Assembly (NCBI GenBank): GCA_946122785.1
Contig: CAMGYJ010000004.1
Location: 62,752,679 to 62,816,678, forward strand
DNA length: 64,000 nt
Direction: 5' to 3'
Origin: Linum tenue
Taxonomy: Eukaryota; Streptophyta; Magnoliopsida; Malpighiales; Linaceae
Shown here: piece by piece, positions 22,901 through 37,429 of the stretch
Layout: the number at the start of each line of letters is the position of its first letter
Numbering within the stretch: the first letter of the stretch is position 1
Made by a program: the position numbers and the translations under genes
Notes under the pieces: generated by a model
Told to the model about the DNA's origin: nothing
Seen by the model: the letters and a program-made list of their open reading frames with translations, nothing else
Database searches by the model: none

Positions 22901-25900
22901 TACCTCCAGCAGTTCCCACCCTGGACTCAAGGCTGGTATCATCTCTTTTCACGATGGCGTCTTCTTCACGATCAATTCCACTGCCAACTACACAGCCATC
23001 TGTCATGCCATTTTCTAATGCACAGTTTGCTCCGGCACCTTCGTTAGTTAAACCTTTAGGTCAGGTTGGCCCTGCAGATCCAAGTTTCTCTGGTTCTCCT
23101 GCTAGAGAAGAAGGTGAGGTTCCAGAATCCGAGCTAGATCCTGATACGAGAAGGAGACTACTTATATTGCAACATGGGCAAGATTCGAGAGACTTGCCAC
23201 CTGTTGAGCCTCCATTTCCAGGAAGACCTCAGGTACAAGTTGCAGCCCCACGTGTGCAATCTCGTGGAAGTTGGGTTCCGGCAGAGGAAGAGATGAGTCC
23301 TAGACAGCTGAACAGACCGATACCTAGAGAATTTCCGCCGGAGCCTGTGCCAATGCATCTTGAAAAACACCGACCTCATCATCCCTCATTTCCCCCTAAG
23401 GTTGATACTTTTATTCCACCTGATAGAATGGTTCATGACAATCAAAGAATGCCAAAAGAGGTATGTTGACCGCTACTTTGGTATCAGGTCTTGCCTAAAT
23501 TTAGTGGTATTTCTCTGACTTCGTAATGATTGGCTTCATTTATACACAGGTACCTTACAGAGACGACAGGCCAAGGTTAGGCCACACCTTGTCCAGTTAC
23601 CATTCTTTCCAAGGTAAGTTCTGGTGATAAGCTTCATTTCCTACAGCATGCTATGGCATTGAGATGATCCTTATGTGGATATGTTTATTTGTTTTCTTCA
23701 CTTTTCATGTATGTTGTTCCAATCTCATGACATCTTGGTTGTTTTCTGTGTTTAAGGTGAGGCTATACCATCGAGTCGTTCATCTAGCAACAGGGACCTT
23801 GACTTTCAAATGGAAAGACCTGTTTCAACTGCAGAATCTCCCGTTAGAGTGTTGCTGGATATTGCAGTGAAGTGTGGTACCAAGGTCTGAAATACTTGAG
23901 TTGGGACTGCTATTTTGATGCTGTATTATATATCTTATGATGTTTACATTTCCTGTATCTCATTGCTCAATTTGTTTGCTGCAAAACTACAGGTGGATTT
24001 CAGGCATTCGTTGGTTGCTAGCAGGGATCTACAGTTCTCCACTGAGGTGTGAAGGTTTTCTAGGCTCATGAATTCTTGTTTTTTGTGGGAAATCGCTGGT
24101 AAATTCTTTGGGTTGCAATGTTCTAGATTTTTGACTTCTACGTGCTTACCCATACTTTTGCAGGTTTGGTTTGCAGGAGATAAAGTTGGTGAAGGTATTG
24201 GCAGGACTAGAAGAGAAGCCCAACGTGTGGCAGCTTTTGTTTCTCTGAAGACTCTTGCTAGTATGATTCTGACTAGTTAGTTTATCAAAAAGATCTCTTT
24301 ATGCCTGATGTTACATCTTTCATTTATTTGCTTTCAATACTTACAGCAGTGGGACTAGAATCTGAAGTGGATCTGATTTGATTTTAAGAAGCTTTTAACC
24401 CACATCCTAGCATCTTTTATGAGTTGTTGCTTTGTGTTCTCTTGCTCATGTCCATGTTGAGTTCGTTAGACTTTATTGAATGGTTTGTCATTGTTGCTTA
24501 TTTACTCCACAATAAAGGAAAAACACACTTAACAGATGTTTGTGGTAGTGATAATGTCTTTCCTTATTCGAAGCTCAACAGGTATTTACTCTAATACAAG
24601 AAGCCATAGGATCTGTTTCATCTTCCCATGTCTTCTAACTTGAAGTATCATCCAGTCCTTTATTTTTGCGAAACATTACATCCTGTTCTTGTAATCTGGA
24701 CTTGCATGAATTTGATGTTCGTTCAGCATTGAAAATGGAGTCACTTCATGCCGTTGGAAATCTGACATTGGTGTGCACCATGTTTATGCAAGGTATGTAT
24801 ACTTCACGTTCGATGCCAGATTCTGTATCTTTGCATGGAGATGCAGGGAGATACTCTGGTGTCAACGAAAATGGTTTCTCTGCTAATGTTGGTTCATTTG
24901 GCGATCAATCAGCTCCAAAGGATGATATTGTATCGTTTCCTCCCCTGGATCCGAGGTTTGAAGGTTCTAAGAGATTCTCGGGTTCAGTTACTGCTCTCAA
25001 AGATTTTGTAAGTGCCAAAAGTTTCCAACTCTATTTTATTATTTATTGTTGCAGAGTAGATATGATAAACTTCCTGTTAAGCTTACGTTCTGATATTTAA
25101 TATATCTTCAGTGCATGATGGAAGGCCTTGGGATGAGATTTCTCCCAGAGACTCCCACGTCAGTTAATTCTGATGAAGTCTATGCACAGGTTTGGATGAT
25201 GACCAGTTCTTATGTTTCTTATTCAAATACAATTTGAGAATGTTTAGCATGTACCGTGCTTTTTGCGAGTTGAGTAAGTTGTGCAGGGCGGTTTTATTTT
25301 CATTGGTAAGTTGGAATGATAGAAGGAAAAGAACGCAAAGAGAGAAGGAACCTTTGATACTTGGATGATTTTTTATTAAGACAGTCCTCTAGGATGAGCG
25401 AATGGGTTGAGCTATATAGCCGCTAGAGGTTTATATTTTGTTTATTTTATCAAGTATATTGAAGGATTGTGCACCGGTTCTTCATTATCCTAGGCCTTTT
25501 TACTCCATTTGTGATGTTTTCATTTGATGGGTCTTTTAACCTGCACTTATTGAACTGCCTCCACCTGTTAGGTTGAAGTAGATGGACAGCTTATGGGGAA
25601 GGGCATTGGATCTACATGGGATGAAGCTAGAATGCAGGTAAAACAATTTTCCGTGCCATTCATTACTGACCTTTCAACTGATGAAATGTGATCTATCATA
25701 TATCTGATGTTTTATTTGTAATTTGCTTGTCTGTCAGGCTGCTGACAAGGCTCTTGGAAGTCTAAGAACAATGTTTGGTCAATCAACACCGAAGCGTCAG
25801 GTCTCCCCTAGGTTTGTTCTGCCTCCCTGTCTCATATCTGATGTATGGCTCCCAAGAATTTGTCTTTTTGCCCAAGTGCACTCAGTGAGTGAAATTTGCT

Positions 25901-26081
25901 TTCCCTATAATTCACCACTTTCATCTTTTCTGATAATTGTATTTCTTTTCCCTGGACATTTGGATATAGGTCCTTGCAAGGGATGTCAAACAAACGTATG
26001 AAGCCAGATTTCCCACGAATGGTGCAGCAGCGGATGCCTGCTTCTGCTCGATACCCAAAGAATGCCCCTGCTGTCCCTTGA
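19954..26081 (+). CDS. CPL1: RNA polymerase II CTD phosphatase-like 1 (CPL1/FIERY2)
   Basis: Seventeen exons (19954-20298, 20814-21284, 21607-21817, 21956-22113, 22266-22336, 22448-22553, 22646-22729, 22876-23460, 23550-23613, 23757-23884, 23993-24046, 24164-24260, 24793-25007, 25112-25189, 25572-25637, 25738-25811, 25970-26081) join in frame to about 972 residues. In Arabidopsis this nuclear enzyme dephosphorylates Ser5 of the polymerase II CTD and helps microRNA processing by acting on HYL1. The FCP1-type catalytic motif DLDET is at about residues 168-172, and [18 protein letters not shown] and ALVIDDR follow as expected. Then come [21 protein letters not shown] and two C-terminal double-stranded-RNA-binding domains ([11 protein letters not shown] and [11 protein letters not shown]). 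The N-terminal ~60 residues are poorly conserved. Two adjacent ATGs (19954, 19957) could both start it. Confidence 0.95.
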
Positions 26082-27861
26082 AGAACCTTATTATGATTCC
26101 CGCTTGTTCCAGTTTTGATCTAGAGAAGCAAGCAAGTGTTGAAAAAAGATCCTAATCTACCAGTTGCATAGTTGGAGGGCGTTTGGGTTGCCTTTTCCAT
26201 TGATGAAGGATCTGAATTCAGCGGAAGCTTATGGCCTGTTTGCTCTCTCGAGGCACAGATGGCGGTCCGTGCCTGAAGCTCTCTCCCGAATGCAACAGAT
26301 TCAGTTGCTTCTGCCTTGATTGAATGTTCTTCCTCCGCCACTATCCGACAGCAGCCTTTTTGCCCAATCGTCGGTGTGATCAATGCCAGTTGTGAATCGT
26401 GATTGACGAATGCCATCCATCTGCAAAGCAGGCAGTGGCCGGAAGAAACATATTTGATTTCGGAAGATGTTTATGTATATTGATAAACATGAGCAGGGAA
26501 GCAGCAATCGGGCAAATCGCAGCCAAGCTCCATTTCCAGACCACTGATCCCAACCTCTTCGACGGTGTTCGTGTAAAGCCCTGTAGATTAACCCTGGAAG
26601 CTGCTGCATGGGGTTGCTGCCTTGCAGTGCAGTTCAGCTTTGATCTCGATCATTGTGCAGTGGTGTCACTTTAAGGTTGTAACCGCGCGGCAGATTGAAA
26701 TGTCCTCCATGACCATGTGGAGAGCTCTGTAGTATACCAGAATTGCTAGTCTTGTAGTGTAGGTGTATTGTTATCTGGGTTGATTGCCCAGAATTGGTTG
26801 TAGGGTATTTTATAGCCGGGGAGAATATTAATGGGCTGGATCTTTGTAATAGTTATAAAGCCCAAAGTGACGAGCAGGCCCATGATCATCGGCAATACCC
26901 GACACGTCGCCCATCGGAAATGCGCAAGGGGTATAAGTGTAATTTGATATTTAGATTATTTTAGTGTCGTTGTAAAGAAGAGAGCCAGGAAATGTTCTCT
27001 TTGCAGAATTTTCTGGATTTAATATCAGCTTGTAATGTAAAAATTCGTTTCATTTTAATTTTATTCTGCTCATCGTTTTAATTATCTTAAGTTAATTCTT
27101 CTCACTGAGATCTGTTTTGGAAATAAAAACAAAGGACAACGGCCACTGAGTTGGGAACAAATTTAGAATGTGCCAATGAATTACCGGCAGAATTTGGTAT
27201 AGAAATGTTCGATTGAGATTAGATTATTTTTCATTCTAAGAGTGATAGTAGACTATAATCTTCTCTCATTAGTTTCTCGCTAGTTATAAAACTGTGTTAT
27301 ATAGTATTAATTAATCTTACTAAATTCTAATTTGATAATCATTTATATCTCAGAGACGAAATGGAAGATTAGAAAACCAAAGTAAATAGAAGTATAGAAC
27401 TATCTCGCTTAAGTGCTTAATATCTTCCTGTCATGCAAGAATTGAATAAAACGCTCACAACCTGTTATCAGATGATCATGAGATTTGGAAATACGATGCA
27501 CAATTGTGGATTGTAACGCGAAACCGGATGTGGTTTCGTGTTACAACACAAAGGGACAATGGCCTCAATACGACGTCGGCCAGGTCTGGTGATCCTCGTT
27601 TGGAGGTGAAAACGTAAAAACATTTCCCCTTTCTTCTCAGTTCTCTGCGCCTCGTCACCGCTCTGTATATAAAAAGGTCAAACAACCGCCTTAAAATAGC
27701 AACACTTGTCTTCAAATAGTTTTGAAGCTTCCACTGCATTTCTAGAGAGAGAGAGAGAACGCACGAGCTTCAATTCTATCACAGCCTCGGAGGTGTAGAG
27801 AGAGAAAGAGGTGAGCTGTTGTACAGAGAAGAAAGAGAGAGATAGAGGGGTAGGCGTAGAC
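26082..27861. other. CPL1 3' UTR and clathrin light chain promoter/leader
   Basis: The first few hundred bases are the CPL1 3' end; open frames on both strands at 26120-26674 have no family resemblance. The region 26900-27450 is AT-rich with no recognised element. The clathrin light chain leader begins at about 27700 and contains GAGAGA runs. Confidence 0.45.
27666..27675 (+). promoter_or_regulatory. Candidate TATA box of clathrin light chain gene
   Basis: TATATAAAAA lies about 190 bp before the start codon, preceded by a C/T-rich stretch. This spacing would give a leader of about 160 nt, normal for plants. Assigned on consensus and position only. Confidence 0.5.
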
Positions 27862-29728
27862 ATGGCGGCCTTCGAAGGATACGGAATCGACGGAGAAGCA
27901 GCGGTCCAAGCTTCGAACCACGGGTCCTTCCACGACGACGACGGCGGCGACCAGGAGAGCTACTCCAACTTCGGCTCCTACTCCAACTTCGCCAGCGGCA
28001 CGCCGGAGTTCTCCACCGGGGACATCCCCGTGGATCAGCCCGCCGCCGACGCCTCCCCCGACGGATTCGGATTCGGATCTTCTTCAGCTGAGCTGGATCC
28101 GAACCCTGGCTACTCCCAGGGCCCCTTCGGCTCGATCCACGCCGAGAACGGCAACGGCAATGGCTACGGCGAGGCTGACGAAGGCATCTTCACTTCCGAT
28201 GGCCCCGTGCTGCCTCCGCCGACTGAGATGGTCGAGGAAGGCGCTGCTCTTCGCGAGTGGCGGCGGTGAGGGTTTTCTCTTTTTTAATTCGAAAATTCTT
28301 CGATTGGTTTATTTCAGCTGCTCGTTGTAGATCCAATCTTCCATTTCACTGTTTGCTTAGATCTGTGTATGGAATAGCTTGCTTTGTGAGTTCCAATCCT
28401 TCCGCCGCCATTTCTGTGCTGTGCTTCCGAATCATGATGAGGATTTAGAACGCAGAGTTGATTAGTCTTTAGTAGAAAGCTTACTGAAGTTTAGGGGAAT
28501 CTAGCCGGCGAAAGATCTAGACGATTTCAGATCCAATTTTATTCAATCCTGTGTCCCATGGATAGAGAATAACCTGCTAATGTCTTCAAGCATCCATTCC
28601 TGGTTTAGAGTTTGAGATCGAAATTCTGTATTCTTTTGATGAGGGTATGTATGTTAGATCCATGGCTTCATTTTGAAGTCATGGCTCGTGGGGTTTCCTG
28701 AATTAGTTGTGGTGATTCTTTTGCTTTTCTTGTTGCCATCTTTGCTTTGAGACAGGATTAAATAAACTTCTGCATAGAAGTTGAAATTGGATGTTACCAT
28801 TTGTGGTTAGAGTTGCACTAGTTCTGGTACGTTATCAAGATATGGAATAGTAACTTGTAATCTAGTGAATATATCGGGTGAATCGTGTTTACTTGTGGGG
28901 TGAACGCAGTTAAGGCTTAATGCAACTTTGGTAGTGATACTTATTTCATAATGATCATAACAGTATGCACTGAGATTTCTGGTTATCATTTGGCAGTCAA
29001 AACGCTATCTACCTCGAGGAGAAGGAGAAGAAAGAGAAGGAACTGAGGCAGCAGATAATCGAAGAAGGCGAGAAGTACATTCTTGCTTTCTACGAGAAGC
29101 GAGCTCTCAACATTGAGACGAACAAGACAACCAACAGAGAAAGGGAAAAGGTAAAAATCCCTTCACTCCCTGAAATCTTTAGTACCATTTACTACCCTCA
29201 TTAGCTCTTTCAACTCGTTAAACACGGTTCTCAAACCTTGCCTTCTTGTATCAGATTTCCTTGGCCGGCCAGGAGAAATTCCACAAGGAAGCCGACAAGC
29301 AGTACTGGAAGGCAATAGCCGAGATCATCCCTCGCGAGGTTCCTAATATCGAGAAGAAGAGAGGCAAGAAGGATCAGGACAAGAAGCCTTCCATCACTGT
29401 GATGCAAGGACCAAAGCCCGGTAAACCAACCGATCTCGCCAGGATGCGTCAGATACTCCTGAAGCTGAAGCACACTCCACCGCCGCACATGGTCCCTCCA
29501 CCACCACCTCCTGCTGCTCCTGCCAAAGACGGGAAGAAGACCGCCGACCCCAAAGATGCCGCCAAGGCCGGGAAAGAACCGGCTTCTGCCTCCACCACCA
29601 CCACCACCACCAAGGACGCGACTGCTAATGGCACGACTGATCATCAACCAGAGACTCCTGCTGCCACCGCTGCCGAGGAGACTGCCCAGCCCGCTGCAGA
29701 ACAGGAATCGACGCCGCCAAGTGCCTAG
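27862..29728 (+). CDS. CLC: Clathrin light chain (long, CLC1-like form)
   Basis: Three exons (27862-28265, 28997-29150, 29255-29728) encode 343 residues. The protein binds the hub of the clathrin heavy chain and regulates coat assembly in endocytosis and at the trans-Golgi network. The first ~125 residues are acidic and Gly/Ser/Asp-rich, with a repeated S-Y-S-N-F motif. The heavy-chain-binding helix follows (ALREWRR, then the [12 protein letters not shown] coiled coil, through TNREREK). The next conserved block has [13 protein letters not shown] and a basic [10 protein letters not shown]. The C-terminal tail is Pro/Ala/Thr-rich with seven prolines in a row and a run of six Thr. The length is near Arabidopsis CLC1 and well above the ~258-residue CLC2/CLC3. 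The ATG follows ACAGAG-rich leader sequence. Confidence 0.95.
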
Positions 29729-31221
29729 GTTCTGAACCTCCCCTTCCTCTCATCACTCATCTGATTCCATACTTCCTTTTTCTTATGTATGATCTTTATA
29801 ATTGTCCGACGGAGTTTCCCATTTGGGTTCTTCGTGATTCGAGGACCTTGTACCTGGATCTGTTCATATGGATCCTGCTCCTTGACAGGTCGAGGTTTCC
29901 TCTCTAGTCCTTTTCTTCTTTCCCGCTCTTTTTTGTTGTATTCTCGTGTTGTATTGTATGAACGTGTTTTCTTTTTGCTTGTTTTGCTATTAGTTTGAAT
30001 AGAGAGACATACCATATTCTTTTCTCCTATGTTTGTCGCCGTGTCCGGAAACATTTACGTTGCGATCAAACTGTTTTATCATGTAGTGTAGTTAGTTTGG
30101 GGTGTTAGACACTTCTGTGGAATTCTTGAGATTGTCGGATTATTGAAACCCGTGTGTTTGAAATGGATGGATTACATGAATGAAGATGTTTTTGAATTGG
30201 TAAATTTGGAAGGTTAGATTATTGGTTACGGTAAGTGGTTGGCATAGTGGGTAACGCGATACGTGATGATGAAGTGACAAAAATGTTATCTGAGTTCTAC
30301 ATGTACATTGAGATTTTGACAAGCCTTCTTTATTCGACTCGATGTGACAACGTTAGTCGTGTGGGTTGGATATCTTGGTTGAAAACTGGAAATCCAAAAT
30401 AGGCATTCCCCCTTAAAATCTAGATCAAATGGGTTTGTCCATTGTGTTTCTCACTGACTGTTAATGATTTTTGGGTTTCATGGTTTGATTGAAACTGATA
30501 ATAGTGATAATGATTTCAATTGTAAACAAAAATCAATCGGAGTAGCTAAGCAGTTGAATTTAATTTTTGGATAATCGGAAAAATTAATCTTGAAATGGTG
30601 GATTCATATTATGGATAAAGAAATTGACATTGCTAAGACCGAATTGACATTGCTAAGAAATTGTCAAAGTTTTCAAAATCCAGTCGATAAATCATTACGA
30701 TGATGCATGTAATCTAGAAATGATAATTGAGATCTAAAACGTAGAGAAGTTCTAACAGGTCGAATCAAATGAGTCAAGTTGAAGCGGTCTTCCTAGTATT
30801 TCCTCTCCTGAATTCTAACGTAGCCTAATGAGGCTTTTTCAGACAATTCTACAGCCAATCATCACAATCTCAGCAAATCACACACATCCAAACAAGCTTA
30901 GTCCACACGTAACGGAGAGAAGAAAAAAAAAGGAGAAAAATCAGTTGGTGGTGGTGGGTAAGTGAGTGGACGCTTTCAACTTTAAGACAAATCTTAATAC
31001 CAAATCTCCATTATAGCTTTCCCCATTATCTACGCTTTGCCATTACAAGCCTCCCGAAAAGGAAGATGATTGGCAAACCCTAATGGCTATAATCCTACTT
31101 AACACTATGCTTTACTGACAACTATCAATAGGCTTAAATCTTGAAAGAATTGTGATCTTTGCACAAACTAAGAAGGAAAAGAAAGGGCTAGAGTGATTGC
31201 CTGCAGATTTCTCATGATCTT
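29729..31221. other. 3' UTR and AT-rich spacer
   Basis: The start is the clathrin light chain 3' UTR, with T-rich, TGTA-containing polyadenylation-type sequence to about 30060. The rest is AT-rich DNA in which I recognise no gene, transposon ends or notable repeat. The final ~100 bp are probably the 3' UTR of the minus-strand kinase gene. Confidence 0.45.
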
Positions 31222-33085
<1,864 letters not shown>

Positions 33086-33984
33086 TGCGTCTCTTCTCTG
33101 GTAACCAGCAGTAACTTCCCCTCCCTCCCAAAAAAAAAAAAAATTCACATAGCTATTTGCCTTCAAGTGACCAGGCGGATTTCCAGAGGAGCTGAATTCT
33201 AGGGTTTCTGATGATGGTGATCACTGCCAAGCAAACAGCTGAATTCATGGAAATGAAGTACAGAGATTAAGAGAACTCCAGAGTCCAAACCTACGCCGTC
33301 AAACACTCAAACGGAACCAAGTAAGCTGAAATCGAAACGCTAAGAAGGAATCGAATTCGAGTAGTAAACTGAATATACCTTGGAGAAGAAGAAGAAGAGC
33401 TGGAAGGAAGCAACTATGGCGACGAAGCAGCTGCTGCAAATTTCAAGCACGCGCTACTTCTTCTGTTCTCTTTTTTTTCTTCTTATATTCCGCTTTGTTT
33501 AATTGTGTGAGGGAAAAGGAAAATGCATTTGCAGGCGCTCAGATTATACTTTTCCGTCTCTCTTAATATTTTTAGAGTTTTATTTGGTATTTTATTTTTG
33601 TTAAGTCTTCTTTTCCTTTTTCCAGCTCGCCAAAATATACTTTAAAAAGTAGACAATTGGAATCATCTCCTCGAACAATTGTAATTGTCCAAAATGAAAC
33701 GATTCGAAATTCTCTAATTCCAATGGCTCACCTCGACACCCAATATTGTATAGCAAAATGAGTCAAACTTAAGAAAATTATCTTAAAATGAGATAATTAA
33801 ACCAAAATTGTCTCACAGTCTGACTTCATCCAAACAATTCATAAACTAATTCTTAAGAGGACTATAAGACTAAAGACATACATGTTTCTTAGTTAGAGCT
33901 AAAATTGGTGTGGATATTCAACAAAGAATACTGCAATGGTGTTTTACTAAAAAAAAAAGAACTTGTTTTTATTCGCACTAACGC

Positions 33985-34537
33985 TAGGTGTGTTCAAACA
34001 GAGTGGTTACCGTGGTAATCGTTTTAACCAGTAATATTTGGATGATTTGGTTTGGTTAATTTGGATAATTAGTTTGGTTTGGTTAAATTTTTTAGCTTGT
34101 TTGGTTTAGGTGGTTTGGTTTGGTTTCATAGACTCCTAACTGATCTAACCAAATTAACCAGTTAAGTAATTAGTCATATATCTAATATTTCATACACACA
34201 TACTTAATACTTTGCATAACCACTTGAGATTCAAATGTAAGATAATTGTATCAGTTACGTGTATTTATGTTAAGGGTTAACTATAATTATGTCTTGATTG
34301 TTATGTGTTATTCAATATATAAATTGCAAATTTATGCACTAACTGGAAAATTTTCTCACTTACTGATAATGTGATGGTATATTGGTTATTTCGGTTAACC
34401 AATTAACCAAACCGATTAAACTTTAGTTTGGTCAATTTGGTTGTTGTATTCGTTTGGATGGTTTGATTAATGATATTGTATTCCATGATTAATAGAATTT
34501 AGACTTATTTGGTTTGATAACTATTTGAACACCTCTA
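33985..34537. mobile_element. Probable hAT-like MITE, imperfect flanks
   Basis: The ends are TAGGTGTGTTCAAACAG and, inverted, TAGAGGTGTTCAAATAG, matching at 14 of 17 positions and resembling common plant hAT tips. The interior is full of TTGGTTTGGTTAA-type words. The flanks CGCACTAAC and CGCATAAC may be a decayed 8-bp target duplication with an insertion. There is no coding capacity. Confidence 0.5.
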
Positions 34538-34916
34538 CGCATAACTCAAATTTTATATAGGTTCCCTCTGAATTATTTTTATTAATAAATTACATATTTC
34601 ATCAAACAAATTGCTTACTATTTTAGGGTGGGTTGATTGATTGTTTAGTTTAGGTGGAAATTGGAAGCGTTGATTGTTGATGATACCAAAACCGTTGAAA
34701 ATTATTTTTTTATGATTGTTTTATTTTTTTATCACTGGTTGGAGGATAGAAAATTAGAAATTATTGGCCATGATTTTTCTACGGCAGGGTCCATTCGCAG
34801 AGGGAAAAGTTTGAAGTTTGAAGCAGTCGTTAAATTACATGAATCATGATCTCTCCTTCCGCTATTGCCCGCGTTCCGGTCACTGATTTTGATCGATTTG
34901 ATGCTTGATTTACATG

Positions 34917-36052
34917 GAGCGCTGCTAATTGGTTCGATTAGTGGTTAGTCACTTACCCAAAACAGTTAATCTCTAACCAAATCAATAATTCATATTTTGA
35001 TTAGACACTAGCTATTGGTTTAGTCAATGATTAGTTTAACCTGTTAACCAACAACCGGACTTAGCTTCCTCCTTTTTGTATTTTGCTATTTTCTTCATGA
35101 TTTCTCTTTTAACTGGGGCTGGGCATGCGGGCGGATCATCCGCGGGTTTGGGCCGACCCACCCGCATTTGACCCGAATTTTGTTAAGTGGGTGGGTCTGT
35201 GGGTGGGTGACGGGTTGCGCTAGGAGCCATCCGCCGGGTGGTGGGTGGGTTGTGGCCTTGTGGGTGAGTGTGCGGGTGACCCGCTCAACCCAACAGCAAA
35301 AAGATCAAAGTCGTTGGCGCTAGAGAGAGGAGAGTGGAGACGTTAGATATAAACTCGGACTGCTCCTGGAGTTTGAAGCTCAAAGCCAACCTTCCAAATA
35401 GAGATCCCCTCTTCTTCCCTTTACTTTTTCCTCTAATTCTTGTGCCTAGATCGCCGCTCTTTCCTTTGTGGAATTATTTTCCTTAGTTCCTTGCACCTAA
35501 TAATCATCTCAATTTGTAGAAAACTCTTTCATAATAGAATTTCTATCCAATTTAAGAACTAATTCGACATTTTTCGCCCTATTTCAACTTCTTGTTTCCC
35601 TCGATGATTCTCTTCACCTATTATCATTTCAAGTTGACTCCTTTATATTATATACATTATAATGTGGGTGAACCCACAAACCCACCCGCATCATCCACCA
35701 TCCGCCCGACCCAACCCGAGACTAAATGTGGGTGGGTGATGGGTTAAAAATTATCAATCCGTTTAAGCGCGGGTGGGTGCATTTTATGGTCAAAATCCAC
35801 CCGACCCATCCAATGCCCACCCCTACTTTTAACAAAGAGAATCTAACAAAATATTATGAATTTCACAACTCAGATTCAATTTCAACACATAATACTAAAA
35901 ACAGTCAATCACCAACCTAATTGTTTATCGGTTAACCACTAATCATTTTAGTCGGTCAGTGATTAAGCATTAAAGCAAAAGTAACATATCGATAACTTAA
36001 TTATTAATCTTTATCGATTATTAGTTAGCTCGATAACCATTTGCTAGCCATA
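34917..36052. mobile_element. Outer hAT-like MITE interrupted by a second element
   Basis: TTTACATG occurs exactly at 34909-34916 and 36053-36060. Just inside, the left end (GCTAATTGGTTCGATTAG) and the inverted right end (GCAAATGGTTATCGAGC) are similar, and GGTTAACC words recur in both halves. Removing the inner element and its duplication leaves about 416 bp, a usual MITE size. The terminal match is only moderate, so this call rests mainly on the 8-bp flanks. Confidence 0.5.
35114..35825. mobile_element. hAT-like non-autonomous element, nested
   Basis: This 712-bp element begins TGGGGCTGGGCATG and ends AATGCCCACCCCTA, giving inverted ends matching at 11 of 14 positions, of the TAGGG-TGGGCA type common in plant hAT MITEs. 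The flanks CTTTTAAC at 35106-35113 and 35826-35833 are an exact 8-bp duplication. Both sub-terminal parts are packed with GGGTGGG / CCCACCC words, and the middle is AT-rich and non-coding. Confidence 0.82.
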
Positions 36053-36334
36053 TTTACATGTATTTCTAGTTATATTTGAAAGTTTTAACAAGGCATGACG
36101 ACTCTCTGCCATTTATATTGACCTAACTGTTTCACAGGCTTTTAGTCACTTGGACATTCTGAGATAAAAAGCTATGATATGATTTTCTAACGTCTTATAC
36201 AAGACTCCCCCAAATACTTAGGTCTTATATACTCATTGAAACCAACTTAATCATTCTCAACACTAACACTCTATCATGAAAGAGGGTTTAGAAAATTGAG
36301 GAGTGGAAGAAAAATTTAGAGGGAGTGAAATAAG

Positions 36335-36887
36335 TAGGGATGGCAATGGGTCGGGTCGGGGACGGATAGTGCATATCCGTTACCCTACCCATAGTAGTTC
36401 GGGTTTTACCCATGCCCATACCCACATAAGAAACGGATAGGAAATCCAAACCATGCCCATACCCGTTCGGGTTTCGGGTATCCACGGTTATCCGTGGATA
36501 ATATTTTTTCTTTATAACTCCAACCAATACGTTAATATTTACACGTATTCTCACGTTACGTAAGACGAAAAGTACGACAATAATTCACTAGAATGAAGAA
36601 AATTAATTAAAACAACACAATTTCATAAAAAAATGATATTTATATGCTAAATATAAATTATGTTAGAGAAAAATATTGATTATTTCTAGACAAAATACAT
36701 ATGCATGTGTATAATCGGGCGGGTTCGGGTTGGATAGTGAGAAAACCATGCCCATCCATTACCCGCAATATTCGGGTTCGGGTTTTACCCGTACCCACTA
36801 AAAGTCCTTCGGGTTCGGGTTTTACCCTACCCGATTAGGTCGGATTCGGGTGGATATCCACGGTTATGGATATTTTTGCCATCCCTA
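36335..36887. mobile_element. hAT-like MITE with perfect 12-bp inverted ends
   Basis: It starts TAGGGATGGCAA and ends TTGCCATCCCTA, a perfect 12-bp inverted repeat. GAAATAAG flanks it at 36327-36334 and 36888-36895, an exact 8-bp duplication. The sub-terminal regions carry repeated TTCGGGT / ACCCGAA words and a TATCCACGGTTAT motif on both sides. It is non-coding and looks fairly young. Confidence 0.87.
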
Positions 36888-37138
36888 GAAATAAGTGGTG
36901 TTCAATTTTTGAAGGGAAATTAAAGGAGAAAATAATATTAAAAAATAGCAAACATTGATTTCACTCCACAATTGCTATACCAACATTTTCTCCCGAATAA
37001 TTACTCTCTAGTACTCTAGAAAAACTTATGAACAAGATAAAATTTTCTACCGATTTTTGTTACTTTTCCTTCTTCCAGAAACAAAGTTAAGATATCATAA
37101 TCATCCACTCTATATATAAATAAACTAACAATCTACAG

Positions 37139-37429
37139 TGTATGGGTCGATACACGTTTGGGTTTTTAATTTTGGGTCTGGTCTGTAACCGTTTCCTTTA
37201 CCATATTGGATTAGGTTAGACCCACATGAAGAAGTATAAATATTTCTCATCTCCTCTGTGATCTGTAATCTCCTCGATATAGTGAAACTGACTCTCTCCT
37301 ACCTGTGGACTAGCTAACACACATTGTGTTAGTGAACCACGTAAATCGTGTGTCGTGTGCCTTTTGTTTTGATTTTCTTTCTTTATCGATTCCGACGATT
37401 TCCCAATTCGTAGCAGCGCAGTTACAACA
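37139..37429 (+). mobile_element. 5'-truncated LTR of the same copia family as 17549-17914
   Basis: From TATGGGTCGATACACG to GTTACAACA it follows the 3' LTR at 17549-17914 closely but lacks the first ~90 bp. It shares the blocks CCATATTGGATTAG, AGTATAAATA, AGTGAAACTG and ACACATTGTGTTAGTG. No internal element sequence adjoins it and no target duplication is visible, so it is a fragment. Confidence 0.65.

Noticed and set aside
29725..30054. 109-codon basic minus-strand frame after the clathrin light chain gene
   Set aside because: It lies in the T-rich 3' UTR; reversed T-rich sequence gives Lys/Arg-rich frames by composition.
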